Both the position numbers and the translations under genes were made by a program. A stretch of DNA of 64,000 nucleotides from Craspedostauros australis (lineage: Eukaryota > Bacillariophyta > Bacillariophyceae > Mastogloiales > Achnanthaceae), in the NCBI GenBank assembly GCA_026770025.1, contig JAMXDE010000003.1, positions 2,790,001 through 2,854,000 on the forward strand, given 5' to 3'. Below the pieces are notes generated by a model. The model saw only the letters and a program-made list of their open reading frames with translations, searched no databases and was not told the origin of the DNA. Shown in pieces: positions 44,601 through 53,963 of this stretch (position 1 is the stretch's first letter; every line of letters starts with the position of its first letter).

Positions 44601-44810
44601 CGGCCGACCACAGAACCAACGTCGAACCCAACACTCAAGCCAACCCCACGGCCAACTGAGCAGCCAACACAGAACCCAACTCGCAAACCAACTCCGAGGC
44701 CAACAGAACGGCCAACGCAGAATCCTACTCGGAAGCCGACTCCGGAACCGACAGAGCCGCCGACCAGGAGCCCAGTGTTGCCGGCCACAGAGACTCCAAC
44801 AAATATATAA
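32607..44810 (+). CDS. Giant secreted Cys-domain and PS/PT-repeat protein, adhesin-like
   Basis: A single open frame of 4,067 residues. I start at the ATG at 32607 (context gaaaccATG), which gives a signal peptide KVFSAAVLWASAVSA; the frame upstream lacks one. An N-terminal region of about 280 residues has paired cysteines (CECD, CSC). It is followed by nine copies of a roughly 125-residue domain with eight cysteines, starting near 33512, 34080, 34531, 35611, 36645, 38151, 39232, 40349 and 41129. Each copy has a W-[VI]-R-[FV] strand, HCD/YCD-ASGE, a CC pair and a C-x-C end. Linkers are Ser/Thr/Pro-rich (PSxxPS) and the first two copies carry N-glycosylation sites. The last about 1,000 residues are almost pure PTxxPT. 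No membrane segment or GPI tail is seen, so it is probably secreted or wall-bound. The build resembles adhesive or frustule-associated proteins; ligand and function are unknown. Confidence 0.88.
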   Translation: MKVFSAAVLWASAVSAEVDSHNPSHPEVVGIVGARNDENHLNEDGRSSDGQSFAKLPPADWTPIPLPYIGAGHSCECDANQATSCFTAFAHSTLESTRYDSVNMASSGVLGFRIPDCGWASGPFSTNSFTGIGDGATMNLVAAPDGCDHDGNGGGGDGDNSTVPYAAVGSLEVGYDPLEGALTVNFFTNCNYVIQGTIVYAGDFSVAQPQDRSNRTALNIVPPVQVYSHSQVTGARSDSFEIEVPHNADVSIIAQARICSCVDAFDEIDAGMDSDNATLLPGNMTGVNDTMFGDEIEKEYYICPNITFEDDDNVTLPDGAINVTNSANDSLAATILIQQLWKPNGTVSWVRVVHCNETGDLVCTNKTRNVQFLDVIEVEAHCCADGNMTVDVYVRDIAFHTNHSADAEVPEVCDQLSIPVVGVAKYSYSASCDCYTNVTNANITNETASPAPSISSEPTFTAYPTPFMNQSSVENTPTDQIPRTLPPLSDDCDQITIETDEHVALPDGAIQFTKQNASVATVNVTQLWTETGPVHWVRFVYCDENGQTVCTDPIWELGMLQSVEQTVHCCQDNTFQVNVLVSDLRFGLTDGAETDPLPACTDWTSSFGVVSYKYTSPCDCTESENSVLTPTPTALPSSSPFVCSDVITTNHDHIPLPHQAIQIGVFDHTIFIAAYQYWTTAAPIGWVRFIHCDASGELVCSAQHSNLAFGDEVWQDVHCCNTGSTVVHVYVQDPSFGFRASTHNPGVCDGWTDPAHVAQYSFEFGCGCDVMYVSPPDDGASKAPTPSPSAQTLPPTKQPKIPTAAPTRRATKAPSMRPSMSPSRIPSARPSIKRSSSPSYITSKSPSFVPSQQSNTPSMGMSRYLSLVPSALSSDAPSTAPTNRPTLQASSMPSMHMRARPSIMPFHRPTFAPSHAPTFGPTFAPSHRPTRRQTRWPTNIPTSLPSFRPSANPSINPSSPPTAAPSITPSSAPTRVPDRSSPTTSAPIFRITDSPSSLPSVCEDVIATNHDHIPLPHQAIQIGVFDHTIFIAAYQYWTTAAPIGWVRFIHCDASGELVCSAQHSNLAFGDEVWQDVHCCNTGSTVVHVYVQDPSFGFRASTHNPGVCDGWTDPAHVAQYSFEFGCGCDVMYMSPPEDGSSKAPTPSPNAQTSPPPTTAPTRRLTKAPTMRPPMPPSRDMSTRPTIMQSRRPSYIISSGPSSTPSQGTGAPSTTISTFLSMVPTALSSRTPSTAPTNQPTIQPSSAPSVDVSTEPSPIPSHELTDKPTNMPTNEPTSAPTYLPSLHPSTSPSISPSINPSSPPTATPSTMPSALPSNDPTKVPDRSSPITSAPIFRITDSPSASPSVCEDVITTNHDHIPLPHQAIQIGVFDHTIFIAAYQYWTTAAPIGWIRFVHCDASGELVCSAQHSNLAFGDEVWQDVHCCNTGSTVVHVYVQDPSFGFRASTHNPGVCDGWTDPAHVAQYSFEFGCGCDVMYVSPPEDGSPKAPTRSPSAQISSPPTAAPTRRLTKTPTMRPSNQPTNPPTSRVSLMPTVNMGTEASDEPSAVASDESSVNASRQPSHIPSHQPSMHPTDGPVPSSSQPPSEAPTILRSGMPTNPPTNRSSIFPTMDLNIAPAIAPSAIPSNEQSSEPSDQPSMNPTGRPTQSSSHTPSESPNMPRSDMPTTPSSIRSSIMPTTDMSVAPSVILSNDPSIRPSNQPTGEPSSQPSMNPTGGPTPPLSHAPSASPTIPRSDMPTSPPTITSSIMPTTDMSVEPSVEPSTMISDEPSGGPSSQPSDQPSIDPTGTPTVTTSSNPSNRPSADLSTSPSSAPSTFPSTNPTPDPDRSSPTTSAPIIAITDSPSSMPSVCEDVTLIQHDHIDIPHEALQIGSVDGTSIIMAYQFWKETEPLGWIRFAYCDASGEKVCSEEYSNLAFGAEVWQELRCCNSGLTEVDVYVQDPAFFIIASTLNPGFCDGWESARGVAEYSFQFPCDCDVTYVSPPPDGLSNSPTDPPVLPSSDPSSDPTGSPSSGPTPSSSYTPSASPTIPRSDMPTNPPTITSSIVPTVDLSIAPSIAPSAMPSNEQSSEPSDQPSMDPTGSPSSGPTPSSSHTPSASPTIPRSDMPTNPPTITSSIMPTTDLSVEPSVEPSAVPSIMPSREPSDQPTIAKSDSPSSDPSNRPSADLSTSPSAALSMFPSTNPTPGPDRSSPTTSAPIITITDSPSSMPSVCGNVIATTDSQVALPTEAIEINVIDGTTFIAAYQFWKETESLGWIRFVFCDASGEKVCSAEHSNLAFRDEVWQELRCCNSGLTEVDVFAQDADFVGVTMSPNPGICDGWTDPAGVAKYSFSFGCNCDVDYASPPTGPIGMPPTRSPSASTLPPSKITKAPTAAPTRRLTKAPSIRPSVAPSMAPSGAPSNQPTLRPSMKASIAPITMLSSEPSITPSNQPSGQPSSRPSIEPTSSPTLSLNHSPSESPAIPRSDMPTNPPTTTSSIVPTVDPSVAPSVAPSTIPSREPSSGLSSQPSHQLSMDPTGTPTVTTSSNPSNRPSNRPTTSPSPAPSMPPSVNPTPDPDRSSPTTPAPIFAITDSPSSIPSSVPSICEDVTLVQLDHIDIPHEALQVGSVDGASIIMVHQFWKETEPLGWIRFVYCDASGEKVCSEEYSNVAFGAEVWQRVECCNSGSKEVNVYVQDRTFRLLASAPDPRICDGWGNARDVAEYVFQFPCDCDATYVSPPLDGPNYSPTDPPVLPSSDPSTGATGSPSSGPSSSPVAMPVDVLSDTLSLAPSLGPTRVPTVSPTVRPSILPTVDMSTEPSITPSGEPSTNPSNNPTPDPDRSSPTTPAPIIAITDSPSSMPSVCEDVTATTDSQVVLPTQAIGINVFDGTTFIAAHQFWKETEPLGWIRFAYCDASGEKVCSTEYSNLAFRDEVWQELQCCNSGLTEVDVFVQDADFVGVTTSPNPGICDGWTDPAGVAKYSFSFECDCDVDYLSPPIGPTTMSPTRSPNTSTLPPSKITKAPTAAPTRRLTKAPSIRPSVAPSMKLSGAPSKQPTLRPSIKASIVPTVDISTQPTATSSDQSSNDPTQHDGNSSDAEPDWSESPTSLLDGDSNGDQEPGVDIKHPTSLPTLRPTETVTSLPTATPTGATSQTPTLRPSGTPSMASDVPTTSPSSEPTNWVTVNPTLQPSTSITDEPTNAPSRRPSNQPTLEPTSFPTRIPTANPSTATSWEPSQDPTLKPTTEPTLIASEDPSVEPTKRPTESPTSKATESPVIDLTETPTRKTSEQPSRSPTPQPTESLTLEPTPEPTLNPTTNPSERPTIHPTEQLTMAPTALPTLHRTVTPTGKPTNAITSEPTKQATAAPTNDLTDSPTAPLTPSPTEMPTQTQSDTPTKQPTAKPTEEPTTQPTVPPTAKPTISQTVEPTSTATETSTRHPTMQPIAAPTQQPTKGSTAAPTQLPTPVATKQPSQSPTRIPTASPTLQPTRKPTPRPAEQPTNHPTTQPTGEPTERLTLSPTRQPTDHPTNHPSEQPTRSLTTSPTAGPTVRPTEQPTQNLTHRPTDQPTAKPTSKPTDQPTQSPTRQLTEAPTDQLTTKPTERPTIEPTPNPTFEPTPRPTDQPTLSPTRKATSGPTDQPTQSPTGKPTDQPTQSPTRRPTEQPTSQPTGRPTQNPTREATSTPTEQPTRNPTHRPTDQPTVSPASKPTDQPTQSPTVKPTPRPTDQPTQSPTLKLTPKPTELPTQSPTPKPTPRPTDQPTRNPTRRPTEQPTLNPTRKPTPRPTEQPTQNPTRKPTPRPTERPTTEPTLNPTLKPTQRPTEQPTQNPTRRPTPRPTEQPTVKPTPKPTEQPTETPTRKPTPRSTEQPTQNPTRKPTPRPTEQPTQNPTQRPTPGPTERLTTEPTSNPTLKPTQRPTEQPTGNPTRKPTPRPTEQPTQNPTRKPTPRPTARPTTEPTLNPTLKPTPRPTEQPTLNPTRKPTPRPTERPTQDPTPKPTEQPTVKPTPKPTEQPTLSPTRKPTPRPTERPTTEPTSNPTLKPTPRPTEQPTQNPTRKPTPRPTERPTQNPTRKPTPEPTEPPTRSPVLPATETPTNI
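34531..37110 (+). repeat. Tandem long duplication within the giant gene
   Basis: Cys domains 3, 4 and 5 and parts of their linkers are nearly identical in DNA. Matching positions (the gatgtcatc near each domain start) lie at 34542, 35619 and 36654, so the units are 1,077 and 1,035 bases long, both multiples of three. The linker words SSPTTSAPIFRITDSPS repeat with them. Confidence 0.9.
41900..44800 (+). repeat. PT-repeat tract of about 2.9 kb
   Basis: Encodes PTxxPTxx almost without break. In the last 1.1 kb a higher-order 48-base unit (NPTRKPTPRPTEQPTQ in protein) recurs many times with small changes. The tract is GC-skewed because nearly every codon is Pro, Thr, Gln, Glu, Lys or Arg. Confidence 0.9.
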
Positions 44811-45263
44811 TCAAGCCTTAGCCGCCACGTCTCAACCACATATCAACCTCTTATCCGTACGCATGCATGATATCATTCCACCTTCGCCATCTACATAGTA
44901 TCTTACTGCATCAGTTCCTATGCATTTACATCAATAGATTTGAGTGAAGAGTGCGACATCTCTTCTATCTTTAGGTTGGTAGCTTTCTCGATTGATAAAA
45001 CTGAATCCACCATGACTGTAACGGCCACCATAAGCTGCGGTTAATGCATATAAACTTGTATATTTGTCATCTGCACCCATCAAATCCATCTCAAACGTTT
45101 CTCGCAATACTTTCGGATCTCTCACCCAACAAGTCTATCATACTGTCAAGTCTCCAACCAAGCCCCCATTTATCATAGAGCACCATACATTCATCTGCTG
45201 CTGGCACATCATCCATCCCCATCGGTATCGAAGACTCCATCAACAACACCGACGACAACAAGT
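44811..45263. other. Intergenic gap
   Basis: 453 bases between two plus-strand genes. I see no gene. The sequence before 45264 (acaacaag, then tATG) could act as a splice acceptor, so a short upstream exon of the hydrolase cannot be excluded. Confidence 0.4.
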
Positions 45264-46400
45264 ATGCGCTTCACCACCAAGCTCCTTCCATCTCGGATTG
45301 GCAATTGTGGGCGGCTGTTGCTGAACAATCCCAAATCCTTGCATGCCTTGACGACGGACATGGTCCAGTGCATGCAAGATGTGCTGGAATCATGGCAGAA
45401 CGACGCAGACATGACATCCATCTTGATCCAATCATCACGCGACGACGATCCGACCTCCACCAAACGACCCGCATTCTGCGCCGGTGGCGATGTCAAGGCC
45501 GTCTACGAGGTCGGCCAGGAGAAAGAGCCGGCCGCACCGCCGCAATACTTCTTCCACGAAGAATACAAACTAAACCACACCATCGCGACGTCCCGCATCC
45601 CGATCGTCGCGATTTGGGACGGCATCGTGATGGGCGGCGGCGTCGGTATCTCGATTCACGGCACGCACCGCATCGCGACGCAACGCACGCTGCTGGCCAT
45701 GCCGGAGACGGCGATCGGATTCTTCCCCGACGTCGGCAGCACGTACTGGATGACGCGGTTGATCGAGGATCGTGCCATGCGCAATTACATCGCGTTGACG
45801 GGACGGCGATTGACGGCGCAGGATGTCATGCGCATTGGATTGGCGACGCATTACGTGCCGTCGCATCGGTTGGGTGAAATGGAGGCGGCGTTGCAGCAGC
45901 AGAGTGAGACGGAGAAGGTGGATACCATCTTGGATGCCTTTCACGAAGACTTGGATACGCAGCATTGCTTCCTGTCGCAACATGAGGCGGCGATCCAATC
46001 GTCGTTTGGCGAGGATACGGTGGAAGGCATCGTGGAGAAGTTGAAGGAGGCAGAGCAGTACCACAGCGAGTTTGAGACCACCACGTTGAAGACGTTGGAG
46101 TCGATGTCACCGACCAGTTTGAAAGTGACGCTGGAAGCGCTGAGACGCGGCGAGACGGAGATGAAGTCGATCGGTGAGTGTCTGCAGATGGAATACCGCA
46201 TGGCGGTCGCTTGCACGAAGGAGAACGATTTCTACGAAGGGGTGCGGTCCGTGTTGGTGGATAAGGATCGCAATCCCAAGTGGGTGCCATCCCAGTTGGA
46301 AGATGTGACGCAGGAGCATGTGGAACGTCACTTCCAGGTGCCACCCGAAGGAGACTGGGAGATTCCGGCCGTGGTGCATCAACAGGATTCCAAGCTGTGA
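45264..46400 (+). CDS. 3-hydroxyisobutyryl-CoA hydrolase, probably peroxisomal
   Basis: A 378-residue crotonase-fold thioesterase that releases 3-hydroxyisobutyrate from its CoA ester in valine breakdown. Family marks in order: NNPKSLHALT near the N-terminus (about 21-30), the oxyanion-hole segment AFCAGGDVKAVYE (70-82), GIVMGGGVGIS (120-130), and MPETAIGFFPDVGSTYWMTR (146-165) with the catalytic Glu and Asp. The C-terminal half has the long helical extension of hydrolases rather than of short enoyl-CoA hydratases. The domain begins almost at the first Met, leaving no mitochondrial presequence. The last three residues are SKL, the standard peroxisomal signal, like the peroxisomal CHY1 of plants. 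An extra upstream exon remains possible. Confidence 0.93.
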   Translation: MRFTTKLLPSRIGNCGRLLLNNPKSLHALTTDMVQCMQDVLESWQNDADMTSILIQSSRDDDPTSTKRPAFCAGGDVKAVYEVGQEKEPAAPPQYFFHEEYKLNHTIATSRIPIVAIWDGIVMGGGVGISIHGTHRIATQRTLLAMPETAIGFFPDVGSTYWMTRLIEDRAMRNYIALTGRRLTAQDVMRIGLATHYVPSHRLGEMEAALQQQSETEKVDTILDAFHEDLDTQHCFLSQHEAAIQSSFGEDTVEGIVEKLKEAEQYHSEFETTTLKTLESMSPTSLKVTLEALRRGETEMKSIGECLQMEYRMAVACTKENDFYEGVRSVLVDKDRNPKWVPSQLEDVTQEHVERHFQVPPEGDWEIPAVVHQQDSKL

Positions 46401-46615
46401 TCTGAATGAAGGCGAGAGAGGGTGGGTAGCAGAGCATGCCATCATGGTGTTGTTCACCCTCAATACATCAGTCTCATCTGTACTATTGCACGATGCATTA
46501 ACGCGTAATCCCCTTTTTCTTGAGTGAGTTATTTGTATTTCATAACGTACGATGTTTATTTGTATTGTTTGTATTAATAGTGATGATGTCGAAGATGGAT
46601 GCTGCTACGCCCTGT

Positions 46616-49313
<2,698 letters not shown>

Positions 49314-52300
49314 TCAGTCCAGATCAGCGACGATGTCAATGTCGGTGTTGGTCTCGTCATTCGCAAGAGGGCTCATCGGCTCTTCTTCTCCTATACCCAT
49401 GATTCCTGTTGGTGGCTGCGGGATCGCTGCGTCCTGCTCCTGCATTTCGTGTTGCTCCTCCTCTGCGATCGGCGCTCGGGCGAGGGGCTCACTCTCGCTT
49501 TCGGGACTTTTCGGTCCCTCGCGATTGCTCTTCATGCGGGCCTTGGCCATTTGCAGGATCAGGGCACGTCTTGAGCTCTTCTCGGTGGGGTTGGACCCGT
49601 CCGTCCACACGGAAGATCCGGAGATCACGGACGCTGTGAATTCCGATCCGGACTCCCACGTTGCCGCGCTCTCATCGTCGCGTGGGGACAGCGTGGAACT
49701 AATTGGGCTCTGCGGATGCCCCGCTGCGTCACCCTCACCTCTGGACTTGGACGCCCTGTCGATGCCAAGCAACAATGCATATGGCGTGTGCATGCATGTG
49801 TGCATGAATGAGGAGATTGTCATGAATAAGAAAGGAAGTGGTTGTGAGTCAAGACTGCACAAGTGCAATTGATACGCAGGTGTTCCATCCCCAGTACGGC
49901 ATCATACAACGCGTCGCCACAGTGTACTTACATTTCCAATCGCCGCCGGCGGTTCTTCTTGAGCAACTCCTGTGCACCACGTAGTGCAGCGGATTGCGAT
50001 CCCATGCTGGTCTGACTTCTTGGCGATGGCGATGCGGTCGTGTTCGGGCCACGTCGCAAGGTGTACCCGTCACGTTTTATTGGCGTGAAGTCGGCCTCGC
50101 CTTCTGCCAACGGTTGCCCATTTTCATCGTACTGCATGCCATGGTCAAAGTTGACGCCCGGGTCGCTAGGATCGTCGATTGTGCCGGTCTTCTTCTCCTC
50201 GTCGCCGTAGTGCACCCCGTTGTCACCGAATGATTCTGCCTGAAAGTCTTGGTGTTCTGGGTGGTAGTCGGTCGGGCTCATGACTTGCTGCTGGTGCATG
50301 TTAGGGTCGTAGTACCCATCCTGCGGCATGTGCTGCTGTTGCTGTGGATCCTGGAACTGGCCATCATCATGGAAGTGATCATCCTGCTCCTGCGGGTAGT
50401 ACGGCTCCTGGTCCATGCCAAACTGCTCTCTGCCTCCATCCTCCACAGGTTCAAACTCTTTTTCAGGTGACGGGAAGTAGTCCGGAGACTGCGCGCCAAA
50501 GAATACCGTGCCCTCCTGCTCATGTCCCATGCCGCCGGATGTAGCGGTCTCCGGTGCTGTTTGCGACAGTGGTGGCTGCACCTGCGGTGGATCCTCTCCG
50601 TACATGTTCTGCTTCATCAAGCTCGGAGGCTCGTCTTCCGGTGGATCGAGCTTGGGGGTTTCGGGATTCGGTACGTCTCTTCGCGGTGAGATTGGGAATC
50701 TGCTCGCAATCGCCTCATCCATTCTGCGCGGTACAAGTACGGAGCAGTGGAAATGTGAGAACAATGATCAATACAGCACACACGCGCAATCCAACTGCAA
50801 CACTACCCAAATGCATTCACTTACGGAGCATTGTTGTCGACGAAGGCACCTTCCTCTTCCACGGCCCTTTGGTAGTCGTGCGAGTTGACTGATGGCATGC
50901 CTTGCTGCTGTTGTTGTTGCAGGGCATTTGGCGACATGGCCTGCTGGTGGAGATGATGGACATGATCCTCGGTACCGTAGTACTGATCACCGCCTGGATG
51001 CTGCTGCTGTGGTTGCTGCTGATACGCCGGGGAGTCCACTGGCAATGGAGATTGCGTTCTGTGCGGATGCGCCTGAGGCGAGTGCGCCATAGCCAAGGGT
51101 GATGTGGCTCCGGACGGCGCGCCCATGGACAATTCAGGCTGCTGCTGCTGCATCTGCATCTGCGGTGACATTGGCTGATGTTGATGTTGTTGCTGCTGTT
51201 GTGGGGATGGAGAGACGGCAGCGACTGGTTGCATCTCCTGCTGCGGTGTGCCGTGTTTGACCTCGTAGTCCTGCGCGCGGATCATGGCGGTTTCCTTCGC
51301 CGAGATGAAATGCGGTGGCAGGACCTTGACCCATGCTTGCGGATGGAGGATGTACTGCGGCAGCGCACGGCACGGTCCGAGATGGTAGAGTTTGAGGTCC
51401 TCGAAGTCACGGTCGGTGAGGTCGTACACGGATTCCACATCCTCGACCGCCTTGCATGATTTGAGAACTGGCTCGCCCGATTGCGAGAGCTTGTAGAGCT
51501 CCTCGGGGGTGAGCGATGGCGAGAGGAAGGCGAGCATGTAGATTGGGTTGCCGTCAAAGTCCGCCCTGTAATACACGTCCTCCTCCGTGTTGATGGGTCC
51601 ACCAGAGAAGAAACAGAACTTCTCCACCAACGTCCACTGATCCGGATCGCGAACAAGCATGTCTGGCGCCTGGTCGCACTGCGATGGGAAGTCCGTCTCA
51701 AGAAGCACCAAGGTATCTCGGGTCAATGGCTCCAAGTCGATCGGTCGAATCATGCCAACAGCCGATGCCAACAAGAAATAGAAACCGCCTGATGGATGAA
51801 GCCTTTTCTTGGAGTCTGCGCGTGTGCGCGTGTGTGCGTTTGTAAATAATGAGGCGTTTTGCAGTGCATCGAATTGCGGTCGATGGTGGTTTGGTTCGAT
51901 TGTGCACATCATTGTGGAATTGACATGATTGTACACATGATTGCACACATGATTGCGCGAATGGAAAAAGATCATGATGTGGAAGAACAATGATGAGATG
52001 GTGCAGTGGCATGATTTGAATGGCAAGCCAGGAGTCTTCAACCCATCCACCACATGAGAGACAATCCAGCAGCAACAACAACAGCAGCAATATCGTATGC
52101 AAATATGGAACTTACGAAAGAAGGGAACGCCATCCGGAATGGGTTTGTTGGAAAAGTGGCAGTACTTGCTGATGCGTCGCCAGCCGCTGCTGAGAAGGAG
52201 CTCATCCGGCAACCGGCTGAACTGATTGGGATAGGTCTGCTCGACGCGACGCAGATCTTCGTCGCAGATGGTGGGACATCCCTTGAGCTTCATGGCCGCC

Positions 52301-52890
52301 GCCAGCATGAGAACGACGTTTCCCGTGAGGGTGAGGCCTTCGTAATGCTGCGTGGTCTTGCCGATGCCTGACTTGGTGAAGTAACATCGCTTGGCGAAGC
52401 TGCTGGCGAGGGGCTTGGACAGCAGCTGCGGCGTGTCCTCCGTGATGTGCCTGGAGTCGTCCTCCGTGTCGAAGCTGCTGGAGTTGGCCGCCCGGCGCCT
52501 GCGCGGCTTGGGCTCGGACTCGAAATCGGACTGCGAGACGTAGGAGGAGCTTTCAACCGTGCTGGCGTCGCGCGTGCGGCCGCGGTGGCTGTCGTCGTAG
52601 GTGTCGTCGTCCTCGACGGTGCGGGAGCCGTCCTCCGAGTAGTCGGCCTCGCTGTAGAAGGAGGCGGAGCGGCTGTGGCGGTACTTGTCGTCGTCGAAGT
52701 AGCCGCCGCAGACGCTGTCGATGAGCTGCGCGGCCGGGTGATCGTCGTTCAGCGTCTTGACGGACTTCTTGAACTCCTCCTGGATGTCGCCCACCACCTT
52801 CTTCGCTCGCTCTGCGGCGCTCTCCGGCTGCCTGCCCTTGCGGTTGCGTGTGGACGTCGACGACGACGTTGTCGATGATGTATTTCCCAT
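49314..52890 (-). CDS. Protein of unknown family with three Cys-Phe modules, paralogue A
   Basis: A spliced minus-strand gene. Exons in reading order: 52890-52116, 51788-50825, 50723-49932 and 49755-49314. All introns are GT-AG, phases match, and the product has 990 residues. I start at the Met giving MGNTSSTTSS, which fits an N-myristoylation signal (Gly2, Ser6), rather than the in-frame Met at 53100. A charged Ser-rich region is followed by three related modules: RCYFTKSGIG (about 166), YCHFSNKPIPDGVPFFRG (about 243, crossing the first intron) and FCFFSGGPINTEEDVYYRA (about 316), each preceded by a Trp-containing helix, with a closing QAWVKVLPP (about 409). The remaining half is Gln-rich and disordered, with a basic end of exon 3 and SRRALILQMAKARMK in exon 4. 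I do not recognise the family. It is probably membrane-associated if myristoylated. Confidence 0.8.
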
Positions 52891-53963
52891 TGTTGCAGAT
52901 ATAGACTCAGATGTATGGTGTGTAGAATAGTATGGTCCTGTTGGTGATGTGGATGTCTGCGCTGACGGGCCGATGCGGATGTCTGCCCTTCCTTTTCCCA
53001 CCGCGGTAGCTCTGCCACTCCTGTTGCTACTGCCGCTCGTACTGCCGCTCTTACTATTGCAGATGCTGTGGCAGATACACACCAACACTGTCTCCTCCAC
53101 TCTGCTGTGCCCTGCTATACCCAGCTATACCCTGCTCAGCCACGCTGCTATACCAAAAAATGAACTGTGATGGCAGCCAGACAGCAAGGCAAGAGGAACA
53201 GAGTGACCGTTTGGAAACGTTTGCGGCCAACAGCTGCAGCAGAAGTGGTGTGTTCTTTTGCGCTCTTCGCGTCTTGTCGCTCCTGTCTATCTTGCTCGCT
53301 TTCTTGCTTCGTCGTTGCGTCCAACCTCTCTCTCTCTCTAATGCTTCGTTCGTTGCTTCGTTGCTTGCATCCACGTTCACGATGGCTATGCAAGATGATG
53401 ATGCCATGCAGACAAGAGTGTCGTCGAGTAGAATAGAGTAGAGTAGAGCAATAGAATCAGAATGGTATCAGCAACTCTTTTTACGATTGGAGCTGCCCCC
53501 ATCGCCATCGCCGTTGCTGTCATCGTTGTTGTCATCGTCGCTGTCGCTGTCTTTGGTAGCACGCGTGTCGCTCCACACGACAACGTAACGGTTTCTAACG
53601 TCAACTATTCGTTCACACTATGGGACGGTCCGTTGAGAATTGCCAATGCACGACAGTTTTTGCATGACTCAACACGTGCATTTTTTCAAATAGCGTTCAA
53701 TTTGATGGGGTGCTGCAGGCTATCCATTTAGACTAGATACAGATGGGGCACCTGAAGCTTCTCACAACTATTCCACCGATACTGACGCAACATGGCTCAT
53801 CAGAACAACAAACGTTGAAATAGGTAAATTGAAGATAGTAGACGGTGGGACTTGCACGTGTACAATACAGAAAGCTCTCTATTCTTCTTATTATTGTGGT
53901 TGTGTTGTGATAGCTGAATGTACCGCGCTGCTCATTACCAAGAGGATGGTGCCAGTGCAATGC
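52891..53963. other. Intergenic region between paralogues
   Basis: 1,073 bases. Holds the promoter of paralogue A and the 3' end of paralogue B. Short ORFs on the plus strand (53160-53441, 53462-53731) have no domain or conserved look. Confidence 0.5.

Noticed and set aside
43796-44839. 347-codon minus-strand ORF rich in VGxSVG repeats
   Set aside because: It is the antisense of the PT tail. Repeats of Pro and Thr codons keep the reverse frames open and give artificial Val-Gly repeats.
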